Positions 50,185-61,155 of a stretch of 64,000 nt of DNA are shown one piece after another. Position 1 is the stretch's first letter; every line of letters starts with the position of its first letter. The position numbers and the translations under genes are program-made. This DNA comes from Sialis fuliginosa (taxonomy: Eukaryota; Arthropoda; Insecta; Megaloptera; Sialidae): assembly GCA_961205875.1 (NCBI GenBank), contig OY540815.1:496001-560000 (forward strand), written 5' to 3'. The notes under the pieces were generated by a model. That model did not search any database. It had not been told where the DNA came from and worked only from the letters and a program-made list of their open reading frames with translations.

Positions 50185-51108
50185 ATGGGAGACCAAGAAA
50201 ATGATCAAATTGAAAATGTAGAGGAGTTGTATCAGCATTTATTGGAACAACAAATTGAAAAACGGATTAATGCTGCAATCAAGCGAAGATTGGGTGGTGG
50301 ATCATCTGTTAGTGAAAGAGATACGACCATTATAAAAGATGATATCATACCTTATTTCGATCCAGACGTAGAATCGATGACTGTTACGTCATGGATTCAA
50401 AAAATTGAACAATTTGGAGAGATCCACAAGTGGACGAATTATGAAAAAATATGTTTTATGCAGAATAAACTAAAGGGAGCTGCAAGAAATTGGTTTAATC
50501 GATTGGAGGATTATAATAAATCATGGCAGGAATGGAAGGAGCTAATCACACTCGCATTTCCTCGGTACACTGACTATGCAAGTATTCTGGAAGAACTACT
50601 AGCTCGTGATAAGCGTCCTGAGGAAACGATGACGCATTATTATCATTCCAAACTATCACTAACGCAACAGTGTAGACTGGACAATGATGCTACAATTTCG
50701 TGCATTATTAAAGGATTACCCTTAGAGTTACAAGCAAACGCGCGAGCCTTTCAATGCACGACACCTAATGAGCTATATGCAGGATTTATAGCACCAATGG
50801 ATAATTATCAATCGCCGTCTTCAAGTTTTGTCAAACGATCTAATTATCATCAACAGCCATCGTCTTCGAATTTTGTTAAACGTTCACGAAATGAAGATTA
50901 TGGTGTAACTCCATCATACGCGCAGAAACAGAGTAACTCGTTTTCAAATATTACTAAGCGATGTTATAATTGTGGAAAAAGTGGTCACATTGCACGTGAT
51001 TGCCAGCGACGTATTCTGCATTGTTTTAAATGTAACGGAAAAGGTCACTTAAGTACCCAATGTGAATCAAAACAGAATGAAAAGTGTGATCAAATAAAAA
51101 AATCTTAA
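50185..51108 (+). CDS. Gag of the gag-only element
   Basis: 307 codons from ATG 50185 (M-G-D-Q-E-N-D-Q); the frame opens 19 codons earlier, but that part is AT-rich leader. Residues ~1-55 are charged and helical (E-E-L-Y-Q-H-L-L-E-Q-Q-I-E-K-R). Residues ~60-200 are a capsid region of retrotrans_gag type (W-I-Q-K-I-E-Q, A-A-R-N-W-F-N-R-L, W-Q-E-W-K-E-L, A-F-P). It is followed by a Ser/Asn/Gln-rich linker with two repeats of S-S-x-F-V-K-R. The C-terminus has two CCHC knuckles, C-Y-N-C-G-K-S-G-H-I-A-R-D-C and C-F-K-C-N-G-K-G-H-L-S-T-Q-C. Two knuckles and this capsid pattern are Ty3/Gypsy-like. The gene is intact, so selection may have kept it, or it is young. Confidence 0.9.
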   Translation: MGDQENDQIENVEELYQHLLEQQIEKRINAAIKRRLGGGSSVSERDTTIIKDDIIPYFDPDVESMTVTSWIQKIEQFGEIHKWTNYEKICFMQNKLKGAARNWFNRLEDYNKSWQEWKELITLAFPRYTDYASILEELLARDKRPEETMTHYYHSKLSLTQQCRLDNDATISCIIKGLPLELQANARAFQCTTPNELYAGFIAPMDNYQSPSSSFVKRSNYHQQPSSSNFVKRSRNEDYGVTPSYAQKQSNSFSNITKRCYNCGKSGHIARDCQRRILHCFKCNGKGHLSTQCESKQNEKCDQIKKS

Positions 51109-52299
51109 AATTAATTGTTACCGGAGGAACGTTGGGCGGCAGAGAGGATATTATTTTCGGTCAAGCTGTGTTCAACACTGACAGACTATTGGTGGTGGCT
51201 GAAAAGTGATCAATTAAAAGTTGTAGATGATTTATGTGACTATATATGTGAAATGTCTTAAGAAACAATGTATAACGTTCAAACATAATTAATATTACTT
51301 GTGGAAGTTGGTGGTGTAAAATCAGTAATAGCAACTGTTAAAGTTAATGATAAAGGAACAAATATGTATGTATATTGCGGAAAAACATTGTTTTAGACCA
51401 AGGCGGTGTGCGTGTATATTTCATGGAGAATCAGTTGTTGAGCCGAGGTGATGATTATACTAAAATTCAGATAACTGAAGAATTACTTTATTTGTGGGTG
51501 AGTACTTGTAACAATGCATGTAGCAGTCAGATTGATAGTTGAAATTTATGTGGACGAAAGAAAAAAAAATGTATATGTATATATGTATGTGAATATATGA
51601 ATTTGAATAAATGGGAGATGTTATTTTGGAGTACCAAAGTAGGTTTGGAGTACAAAGTAGTTAGGTGCCATAGATATGCAAAACTGTCAATTGTCTTGAG
51701 AAATTTAAAATGTGTGTGTTAAATGTTACGTAATGTAAGCTGATCTTTAAAGAAAGATAAATAGTTTTAAAATTTTAAATTATAATAAGGATGTTGAGAT
51801 AACACATCAAGGATGATTTGGTTTTGTGGGGAGTTAGTATGTTTTATCGTCGTGAGTATTTTAATGGGAAACTTCAACTTTAATGCATGTAACAATGTAA
51901 TAAAAGTCTTAGACAATGGTAGATATAAAATATAAAAAAAAATGGTTTGAGGTTTGTACACATTTTAAGACAGCTGTAGCAATTAACAGTCTGAGACATA
52001 GCGATTCCGATTTCTGGTGCACCCAGTAGTTCTGAATCTGAGGACGTCAGAGATGCAAAAGATTTGGTTCAATTGTTTGAAAGTTGATAGCAATAAGTTA
52101 TTAATATAAGATGTACAGTTATCAGCTGTAGGACAGTGGTAAAGACAGGAATGCCTTAATTGTATTCTAAATTAAATAAGTGTGAGCAGTCAGTTCTAAG
52201 TTGCAAGGGTAGATTACTACCGAGAATAAATAATTAACATAGCAGGTCGCTGCTGAAAGGAAAAACTAGACTATTTGTAGGTTGTAAGTTTTTATAAAC
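51109..52299. other. Non-coding interior of the gag-only element
   Basis: I find no protease or polymerase motif in any frame here. Several degraded-looking short frames occur. A run of 'atgtatatgtatatatgtatg' lies near 51570. Confidence 0.6.
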
Positions 52300-52940
52300 T
52301 AAATGTAAACTGTAAGTTTTTGTAAAGGCAGATTTCTGCTGAGAATAATTATTTAATAGAGCAGGTTGCTGCTGAATGAATTTTCGATCTGTGTGCAGGT
52401 TACTGCCGAGAATAAGTAATTAACATAGCAGGTTGCTGCTGAATGAATTTTGAATGCTTCGATTTGAGTGCAGGTTACTGCCGGAAATAGGTAATTAACA
52501 GAGCAGGTTGCTACTGATTGTAAATATAATGCTTCGGTATGAGGGCAGGCTACTGCCGAGATTAATTAATTAATAGAGCAGGTTGCTGCTGATTGTAAAT
52601 ATAATGCTTCGGTATGAGGGCAGGCTACTGCCGAGATTAATTAATTAATAGAGCAGGTTGCTGCTGATTGTAAAAATAATGCTTCGGTATGAGGGCAGGC
52701 TACTGCCGAGAAGAATCAGTTAACAGGGCAGGTTGCTGATTTGGAGTGAAAAGCTTCGATCTGAGAATGATCAGTTAACAGAACAGGTTGCTGATGAGTG
52801 AAATGCTACGATGTAAGGGCAGGTGACTGCCGAGAATAATTATTCGACGGAGTATGTAGGTTGTTGAATGAAATGTTTCGATGTAAGTGCAGATTACTGT
52901 CGAGTAAAGTAGTTAACGTAATAAGTTGCTGTTGAAAGAA
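52300..52940 (+). repeat. ~75-bp tandem array in the gag-only element
   Basis: The landmark 'gcaggttgct(g)ctga' occurs at 52361, 52428, 52503, 52578, 52653, 52728 and ~52782 (spacing 67, 75, 75, 75, 75, 54), alternating with 'gcagg(t/c)tactgccgag'. Each unit therefore contains two short related boxes. Older, looser copies extend back to ~52200. Confidence 0.9.
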
Positions 52941-53734
52941 CTAGCTACGTTGGTAAATAACTGATTGAGGGAGACATTCTAATTCGAGTATGTATGGGAT
53001 TGCGATGTACTGGCCACACACGTAACCTATATTTATTCGTATATGTCTTATGAAATCAGAAAATAATGAACTGAGAAAAGTGAGCAGGTTTCTGCTGAAA
53101 AACAAAACAAAATATTTCGGTATATATTTGTTGAGAGAGCATTTCTATTACGATTGCTCAGTTGTAAATTTGATTATTACTGATTACGATGCACTGATCA
53201 AACATGTAAATGTAAGACGCGTGTGTCTTATGCTACTGTTTGTATTCAAGTACAAGTACTCATATTACATGCTATAAATAAATGGCATTTTTGTGTAAAA
53301 ATTACAACTGTCCTAAAGCTGTTTACACAAGGCAATGATACTGTAAGATATGTTTGTATTTTTCCAGATTGATTAAAGATGAGCACCACAAAACGATTCG
53401 CGAGGACGCGAATATTATGCAGGATGGCCGAATTGTTAAGAAGTTTTAAATATTAAGGAATTTTTAATACATAGGTACATATACACATATGTGTATATTC
53501 AATAATGTTATGAGATAAGACGTAGTTTGTTTAGTCTATTCACCCTAGCCCTGGTGATGATGTTTACATTTGTGAAGTGGATCTGAGATGCAGATGCACA
53601 AAGGAAGGTACATTTGATTATCAGAGGTCCTGTATGCAAGATTGCTTGCGAGCTTATGTTTTTAATATTGAACAATTAAATATTATTTATTACTTTATTA
53701 TAAAGGAGTTTTATTTTAAAAATATTTCCTAACA

Positions 53735-54031
53735 ATATTATAAATGCGAAAGTGTGTTTGTCTGTCTGTCTGTTTGTTACCTTTTCACGGCTAACCCGCT
53801 AAACTGATCTTGATGAAAATTGACAGGGAGATAGCATGCACTCTGAGAAAGGACATGGCTACTTCGAATTCCGAAAAAACAACCCATAAGGGGCTGCTGG
53901 TTTGTTTGCTAGATTCAATGCTGGTTTTCAAGTGTGTTTTGGCGCTGGATTGTTGTCATGGTTTCAGTGTGTGTTGGTTTCACACGATACTTGATTTTGT
54001 AGATGATTTTGATGCGTGCTAAGTGACAGTT
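53735..54031 (+). mobile_element. 5' part of the 'aatattataaatgcgaaag' dispersed repeat
   Basis: AATATTATAAATGCGAAAG followed by a GTCTGTCTGTCTGTTTGTTA tract and 'ctaacccgctaaactgatc' is a widespread insect repeat (SINE or non-LTR-like). It is cut at its first bases by the gag-only element and at 54031 by the Mutator-like element; it resumes at 55446. Confidence 0.65.
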
Positions 54032-55436
54032 GGGTACGCGTCAACTCGGCGCATCCAACTCGGCGATGGTCAACTCGGCGCCGGTCAATTCGGCGATGGC
54101 CAAACTCGGCGACGGTCAACTCGGCGATAAAAATTAATATTAGTAAATATATTTTTAACTAAAATTTTCCCGCGGGTTCATCCGCGTGTATTATGTATAA
54201 TTTTTTTATCGATCCGTATTTAAACGCGAGGGATGGGGGTATGGATGAAAAAATGTAATGCTTATTTTTTTATTAAATACTATACATAAAAGTAAACAGT
54301 GTCATGCAAATACTTTACATTACTTGATTAGTTGTTTTAATTAGTGACCATTTCTATATTTTTAATCGAACTATACATATAATTTTGAACTAACCGCTTA
54401 TTTTCATCTACAATCTTTGATTTGTGACGTTTTTTTTTTTTTTTTTTTTTTAATTTAAAATCTACATATTATAATTTGCAACAATCATTTTTTTGAAATT
54501 AAACTTATATTTCAGATTATACAAAATTATGAAAAAACAATGAATATAGCATATAATTTAATAGTAATTTCAAAAACGTATTTAGTTTTAAAGAAATTTG
54601 GTGACAAATTTTCTCATTGTTATAAAATTTTTTTATTCAAATTGAACAATTAACTATTACAGCTGCTTAATATTTAATTGTTTACAAAAAGTTGCATTCA
54701 GATATAACAAACATTATAAAAATTGCTAACTCTACCAATATATTTGTATTTGGTAAATACGGAGAGTCTGGGGGTCCTCTGTCAAAAACTCTGAAAATCA
54801 CATGTTAATGTGTTAGAATAGAGTAGAGGATGCTGTATCTATGTTAATATATTATTTAGTGCATAGACAGAAATTCATAAACCTAACCTAACCTACCTGA
54901 AAACGAACCAATCTATCTGGACTACTCTAACTTAAACTAAATTATTAAATATAACACAGCTAAACGTGGCCAGTCGTTTTATAAAATGCGTGATTTATAA
55001 AAGTTGATAACCCTCATCTAGTCACGCATGCGCGTCAACTCTATTCTATTCTGAATAACTATATACGTGATTTTTTACAAATCTGACAGAGGACCCCCAG
55101 ACTCTCCGTATTAGCCTTGTATTTTTTGGCAGAAATACTGTTATAATTTTTTTTATTTAAAAAATAAGCATTAATTTTTTCCATTCGTGCTTCATACCAC
55201 CATTCCTCCCGTTAAAATACGGGCCGATAAAAATATTTTATACATAATACACGCGGGTGAAGCCGCGGGCAAATTCTAGTTGAAAAAAATATTTACTAAT
55301 AATTATTATTATCGCCGAGTTGACCGTCGCCGAGTTTGACCGTCGCCGAGTTGACCATCGCCGAGTTGACCATCGCCGAGTTGACCATCGCCGAGTTGAC
55401 CATCGCCGAGTTGGATGCGCCGAGTTGACCTGTCCC
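54032..55436. mobile_element. Mutator-like element with 15-bp-repeat TIRs
   Basis: 1405 bp, exact 9-bp target duplication GTGACAGTT (54023-54031, 55437-55445). Ends GGGTACGCGTCAACTCGG and GGGACAGGTCAACTCGG (complement at right) start ~240-bp inverted repeats. The outer ~100 bp of each is an array of 'gtcaactcggcgatg' units. The inner part carries a 'cccgcgg(g/c)ttcatccgcgtg'-like box and an AT-rich segment up to 'aatgcttatttttt'. 9-bp duplications with long TIRs point to Mutator/MULE. No transposase gene. Confidence 0.85.
54760..55108. mobile_element. MITE nested in the Mutator-like element
   Basis: 349 bp with inverted ends CGGAGAGTCTGGGGGTCC (left) and the complement at right, continuing to ~25 bp. 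TA lies on both sides (54758-54759, 55109-55110). The interior contains 'cctaacctaacctacc' and no ORF. Confidence 0.85.
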
Positions 55437-55445
55437 GTGACAGTT

Positions 55446-55515
55446 CTATCAACATAATACTTTAGTGGATATGGATTAATGAAAATAAAAAAATCCTTTG
55501 GGTGAACAATATATA
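55446..55515 (+). mobile_element. 3' continuation of the dispersed repeat at 53735
   Basis: Sequence directly after the second GTGACAGTT, so it was continuous with 54031 before the Mutator-like insertion. Its true end is not clear. Confidence 0.5.
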
Positions 55516-55861
55516 TGTTCAGGCCCGTCTATGACAGCCTAAATAAGTAACACACCCTTTCAATACAGTCCATTTGCCCTCACTACGCTCCTCCCACTTA
55601 TATACATATTAATGTTAGTAGGTTTTGCAAAAAACAAAACAACTCGATTAATAAACAATAATTTTCTCTAAGTGAACAACATCAACACAAATTCTCTCAG
55701 ACATATTGAAAAAGACAGTATTCAGTCTAAAAAAGGATCAATGCCTTAATGTTATACTATTATTTGTGTTCAAGTGTTAAAATGTATAACAATGTGTTTA
55801 ATAAATGTTTTAATTAATAAATAATTATTTTAAAACCTAAGTGTAATTTACGGCCCCAACA
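55516..55861. mobile_element. Solo LTR, 346 bp
   Basis: TGTTCAGGCCCG...CGGCCCCAACA with 5-bp duplication ATATA outside (55511-55515, 55862-55866). Contains 'cttatatacatat' (TATA-like) and 'taataaatg' (polyadenylation-like) on the plus strand. No internal sequence remains. Confidence 0.75.
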
Positions 55862-55866
55862 ATATA

Positions 55867-56439
55867 ATTAACAGGATCGATCTTATGAGGTATGTTTAAT
55901 AAAACTCACATTTGAATATTTGTAAAATGGACATATGTAATTATTTCTTTATGATTTGTACGAACATAAATACAAAAGTATACGCCATGTTTGTTTATGA
56001 CGTTTATGCTCACGTGATACACTCATCCAAACAATTAATAGAACAAGAAATTAAACATTTTTTTTGGGTGTTTTTTGAAGTGCTGTATCTTTGTGAAAAA
56101 TGGTCGTATCGAAATAAATAAATAAGCATTTTAAAGCTTCAAGTTTCTAGTTTTGTGATTTTTTAGCATAATTTTTTTTTTGAGTTACGGTTATTGTGCA
56201 ATCATAATAAATAGAGGGATACAAAAATTTTCCTATTTTTTTTATTTTTTTTATGGGTCCACGGGCTCGGGAAATTTTTTTTCAGTTAAACCAATGCATT
56301 GGTCAGTTAACTTGTTTATTCAGCTTTAATTTGTTTTTTTTTTTGGTCTCTCTCAATTTTTTTTGCCGAGATATCTGACTTTAAATGAAAAATGATTCCT
56401 TTGTCTTCGATCATCAATATATCAGCAACTAATGATTAA
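55867..56439. other. AT-rich non-coding stretch
   Basis: No gene recognised; the ORF at 55912-56121 has no motif. From ~56160 the text becomes low-complexity T-rich and leads into the compound repeat. Confidence 0.5.
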
Positions 56440-59400
56440 ACAGTAAATTTAAGGGCAGTTTTAAAAACTTGAATAAATTTCCTACAAGACCCTTACATGA
56501 CTTTATAAGTAAAATTTTTTTTACCCTCACCATTAGTTTGAAAAAGTACAAAAAAATGACCTTTTATAGTCTTTTAGTAAATCTATCGCTACTTTACAAA
56601 TATTGATGGGAAGACTAATGTTGTCAGGTATTTTTACAGCTTAATGTACCCCCAACAGTCCTGTAAATTTTGAAATTGATCCATCGAACCGTTTTTCCGG
56701 ACCGATTGAAAGTTTTACAAAACAATTAAAGGAACAATAGCCCAGTCAAGGAAGCAGTGAAAAGTGAGAAAAAGGGAAATTTAGAGGGCAAGCAATTTTA
56801 TGATTGATTCTTATAGATTTTGAACCGGAGAATTCGAAAAAAATAACCCGGACAAGCGAAAAGTGGTGCAACACCCTTAAAAATGGGGTTTAAGGGTGAA
56901 AACCCCATTTCCAACCGTTTTTTCAATTTATCACAAAATCTAAATCGATGATGGTATATTTTTATGGTTGATATATGTTCAGGACACTCAGACGAATCGA
57001 TTGTGACCACATATACTAAATTTTACCAAAAATTACCTCTTCCAGAGGGCTTAAAAGACAGAAAAATGAATCTTTTCGGGAAAATAGTTTAAAAATTAAT
57101 AACTTTTGTTAAAATCATCCAAATGACTCGTTATTAGCGTCAAATTGTTCCTGAAGTTCCAAAGAATAATGACCAACCATAATTTAAAAAAATATTAATC
57201 GTTTAACCAATAAAAATCGCTAATGTTTAAGGGTAAGTAACGTAATTTTTTGAAAAACTACATTTTTACTAAAATTTAAATAAAAACACCAAGGTTAAAT
57301 ATTTTTGAGTGAAACGAATTGATTCATATAGATTTTGAACCGGAGAATTCGAAAAAAATAACCCGGACTAGCGAAAAGTGGTGCAACACCCTTAAAATGG
57401 GGTTTAAAGGTGAAAAACCCATTTCCAACCGTTTTTACAAATTATCACAAAATCTAAAGCAACGATGGTATATTTTTATGATTGATATATGTTCAGGACA
57501 CTTAGACGAATCAATTGTGACCACATATACTAAATTTGGCCAAAAATTACGTCCTTCAAAGGGCTTAAAAGACGTAAAAATGCATCTTTTCGGAGAAAAT
57601 AGTTTAAAAATTAATAACTTTTGTTAAAATCATCCAAATGACTCGAAACTAGGCTCAAACTATTCCTGAAGTTCCAAAGAATAATGACCAACCATAATTT
57701 AAAAAAATATTAGTAGTTTAACCAATGAAAATCGCTAATGTTTAAGGGTAAGTGCATTTTTACGTCTTTTAAGCCCTTTGGAAGAGGTAATTTTTGGCCA
57801 AATTTAGTATATGTGGTCACAATCGATTCGTCTAAGTATCCTGAACATATATCAATCATAAAAATACACCATCGTTGCTTCAGATTTTGAGATAAATTGA
57901 AAAAACGGTTGGAAATGGGGTTTTCACACTTAAACCCCATTTTTAAGGGTGTTGCACCACTTTTCGCTAGTCCGGGTTATTTTTTTCGAATTCTCCGGTT
58001 CAAAATCTATAAGAATCAATCATAAAATTGCTTGCCCTCTTAATTTCATGTCAAAATGCTTCCTTTACTGGACTGAATCTATTATTTTGTTTGGAAAAAT
58101 GTAATTTTTTTTAATTGTATACAACAAAAATTCAGTGTACACCTAATTCTGTTTTTACACGGTAGATACGTTCCAGAAAAAACCGTGTAAAAAAAAACCG
58201 TGTAAAAAAAGACATGAAGTACATAAATTTTGTTTGGTCGCCAGATGGCGTTTATTAAAGCTACGATTCGTTTTTATACTTGTTCTTTAAAATTTAAATC
58301 AAATGGCTTTTTATAATCGTGCTAAATCGAATCAAATCGTGTAAAAACGGAATTTTTTTTTTTTTTCTAGACCGTGTTAAATCAAAACCGTGTAAAAAAA
58401 GACCGTGTAAAAACAGAATTGGGTGTATTTCAAAGCGCACTTGCACCCGTTCTAATAATTGAATATTATTTTGGGGGGTCTCATTTTGTTTGTATGTACA
58501 AATAGAAGGTATCTACCTTGGTTTCACTAAAAAATATTCAACCCTGATGTTTTTAATTCAATTTCAGTAAAAAGATAGTTTTTCAAAAATTTACGTTACT
58601 TACCCTTAAACATTAGCGATTTTTATTGGTTAAACTATTAATATTTTTTTAAATTATGGTTCATTATTATTCTTTGGAACTTCAGGAACAATTTGACGCT
58701 AATTACGAGTCATTTGGATGATTTTAACAAAAGTTATTAATTTTTAAACTATTTTCCCCGAAAAGATGCATTTTTAAGTCTTTTAAGCCCTCTGGAAGTG
58801 ATAATTTTTGGCCAAATTTAGTATATGTGGTCACAATCGATTCGTCTGAGTGTCCTGAACATATATCAACCATAAAAATATACCATCATCGCTTTAGATT
58901 TTGTGATAAATTGAAAAAACGGTTGGAAATGGGGTTTTCACCCTTAAACCCCATTTTTAAGGGTGTTGCACCACTTTTTGCTAGTCCGGGTTATTTTTTT
59001 CGAATTCTCCGGTTCAAAATCTATAAGAATCAATCATAAAATTGCTTGCCCTCTTAATTTCCTGTCAAAATGCTTCCTTTACTGGACTACAAGTGTATTG
59101 TGTAATATAAAATTGTGTAATCATCATCAAAATGAAAAAATCGATTTTAAATTTTTGATTTTTTTTACAGTTTTGCATTAGTTACTTGTTAAATTTGAAA
59201 TGGAGAAAAAAAATTCCAAAAAATTAAAAAAAAATTTTTTTTTTTATTTTGAATTTTTTTTTCAAAATTTTTAAAACATTTCAAGAAACAATACTGACTC
59301 ATTTTTGACACGATTCGGCTTTTGCGTACCATAATTTTACTCATCTTGAATTAATTGCATTAATTAATTCTTTCGCAGCGGGAACCGTACGAAATTGTAA

Positions 59401-59735
59401 AATAATTTTGTGTCTCGCATGCGGGAATCAAAATTTGATCAATCGGTCCGGAAAAACGGTTCGATGGATCAATTTAAAAATTTACAGGACTGTTGGGGAT
59501 ACATTAAGCTGTAAAAATACCTAGAAACATTAGTCTTCCCATAAATAATTGTAAAGTAGCGATAGATTTACTAAAAGACCATAAAAGGTCATTTTTTTGT
59601 ACTTTTTGAAACTAATAGTGAGGGTAAAAAAATTTTTTTTCTCATAAAGTCATGAAAGGGTCTTGTGGGAAATTTATTCAAGTTATTACAACTGCCCTTA
59701 AATTTACTGTTTAATCATTAGTTTCCTTTAAAAAT
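56440..59735. repeat. Compound palindromic repeat, four copies of one unit
   Basis: An outer inverted pair, ~56440-56735 and ~59435-59735, shares 'gaccgattgaaag/ttgatcaatcggtccgg', 'ggttcgatggatcaattt' and 'aatctatcgctactttac'. It encloses two forward units (~56740-57300, ~57305-57755) and two reverse units (~57750-58090, ~58570-59095). Each unit carries 'gaaccggagaattcgaaaaa', 'cgaaaagtggtgcaacaccc' and 'aaccccatttccaaccg'. Non-coding; the ~70-100 codon ORFs recur simply because the unit recurs. A diverged relative lies at 16200-16650. Confidence 0.85.
58140..58425. mobile_element. 286-bp MITE with TA target, nested in the compound repeat
   Basis: Ends CACCTAATTCTGTTTTTACA and the complement of CACCCAATTCTGTTTTTACA, with TA on both sides (58138-58139, 58426-58427). 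'accgtgtaaaaa' is repeated several times just inside each end. No ORF. Confidence 0.88.
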
Positions 59736-60044
59736 AAGTATTATACAAAAAAAAGTTTCAAATAAAAGTTGTTCGTTATAAAATTCCCTACAACCTCCAT
59801 TTGAAAAAAAATGTACATTAAAACATAAACAAACAAATAAAATTTTCATTCGATATTTTACGCAGTAAGAGTCGAATCGAGATTAAAAAATACGCTATTT
59901 TCATTGCGTTCGATATTTTAGGAAATAACTTTGTTACTTACTTCTTACACACATTTACGAAACTCGTACGTACAGAATATCATAAAAATTTTAAATGAAT
60001 AATAAACAGACTTGCGTGATTTCATTGTACCAAAATATTTTTTT
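59736..60044. other. AT-rich non-coding stretch
   Basis: No feature recognised. Confidence 0.5.
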
Positions 60045-60123
60045 ATATGCCGTCCTCCGGCCGCCCCTCTGAGATCTGCCGCCCCGGACGATCGCCCCCT
60101 ACGCCCCTATGGAAATACGTCCC
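60045..60123. mobile_element. hAT right-end fragment
   Basis: 'ccgcccctctgagatctgcc' and 'gccccctacgcccctatgg' ending in ACGTCCCTG resemble the end of hAT MITEs such as 31740-32007. No left end was found. Confidence 0.5.
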
Positions 60124-61155
60124 TGGGTTCCGTAGAAAACTAGGAACCCTTAAATAATTTTGACATGTCCGTCCGTCCTAAAAAATTTTAAGCCGATTCA
60201 GATGAAATTTGGTATACGAACGAAGCTAGTTAACCTAAAAACAGAAATGATAAGATTTTTGAAAAAAAAATTTTTTTGGACTCCCATAGACTAAAAAGTA
60301 TATTTAAAAAAAATTCACTTAATCCATTAAGTAAGGTGTCTTTAGATAGCTCTCCTAAAATGCAACAAAAAATGTTAAATGACTTTTTGATTTTAACCCT
60401 TTAGTCACGATATATTTGCATTTAAATGTCGTTATTAGAGGGTCTCCTCCCCTCTAATTTCTAAACTATCAAAATAAAAAATCTGAAAAAAATCGAGAAT
60501 GTAGTTTTTAATTAGTACTTTCACTGAAAATTATAGCGAACACTGTCAAAATTATTTTGGACCCCCTTCCATAGACTGAAAAGTGAACTCACATTATTAT
60601 ATTTCACTTACTCCCATCGAGTGGGGTGTCATTAGATAGGTCTCCTAAAATGCAACAAAAAATGTTAGATGACCTTCAGATTTTAACGCTTCATTCTCGA
60701 TATATTTGCATTTAAATGTCGTTATCAGAGCGTCCCCCCCCCCCTTAATTTCTAAACTAGATTTAAAAAATCTGAAAAAAATTCAGAATGTAGCTTTTAA
60801 TTAAAACTTTCATTAAAAATTATAACGAACACTGTCAAAAAAATGTTGGACCCCCTCCCATAGACTGAAAATTGTACTCTCATTTTTTTTCACTTACCCC
60901 ATTGAGTGGGATATCTTTAGATAGGTCTCCTAAAATGCTACAAAAATATTATATGAGTTTTTGATTTTAACCCTTCAGTCACGATATATTTGCTTTTCAG
61001 TGGGGTTATCAGAGCGCCCCCCCTTCTACTTTCAATGAAAATTATAACGAACACTGTAGCTAGAATAGTTTTAAAAAAATTTGAAATAACTCTTGTTTAT
61101 AAATCGTTATGACTACGGAAACCTATCATGTGCGTGCCCAACACGCACTTGACCG
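60124..61155. mobile_element. 'GGGTTCCGTAG' dispersed repeat, long copy with internal tandem units
   Basis: Same ends as 8604-8973: starting hairpin GGGTTCC...GGAACCC (60125-60149), ending CTACGGAAACC and hairpin GTGCGTG-CCCAA-CACGCAC. Inside, a ~285-bp unit is present about three times (~60281-60570, ~60572-60855, ~60857-61045). Each unit runs from 'ccatagactgaaaa' through 'gtctttagataggtctccta', 'acgatatatttgcat' and 'gaacactgtcaaa'. Confidence 0.85.

Larger units (their letters stand above)
49726..53734 (+). mobile_element. Gag-only LTR retrotransposon (TR-GAG type)
   Basis: 301-bp LTRs 49726-50026 and 53434-53734 (TGTTAAGAAG...TTTCCTAACA) with ATAT outside both ends (49722-49725, 53735-53738). 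They differ at two positions I could see ('aatgcatagg/aatacatagg', 'gtgataatg/gtgatgatg'). The interior of ~3.4 kb has one gag gene and no protease, RT, RNase H or integrase in any frame. Instead there is ~2.3 kb of non-coding sequence with a tandem array. Such elements depend on another element's Pol. Confidence 0.88.

Noticed and set aside
52300..52940. CRISPR-like spaced repeats
   Set aside because: The 75-bp units are contiguous tandem repeats in a eukaryotic retroelement, without unique spacers.
53050..53277. 75-codon ORF near the end of the gag-only element
   Set aside because: No polymerase, envelope or other motif; the flanking 'gtgagcaggtttctgctga' shows it overlaps repeat-derived sequence.
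57319..59181. Several similar 70-102 codon ORFs
   Set aside because: They recur because the non-coding repeat unit recurs in both orientations; frames are not conserved between copies.
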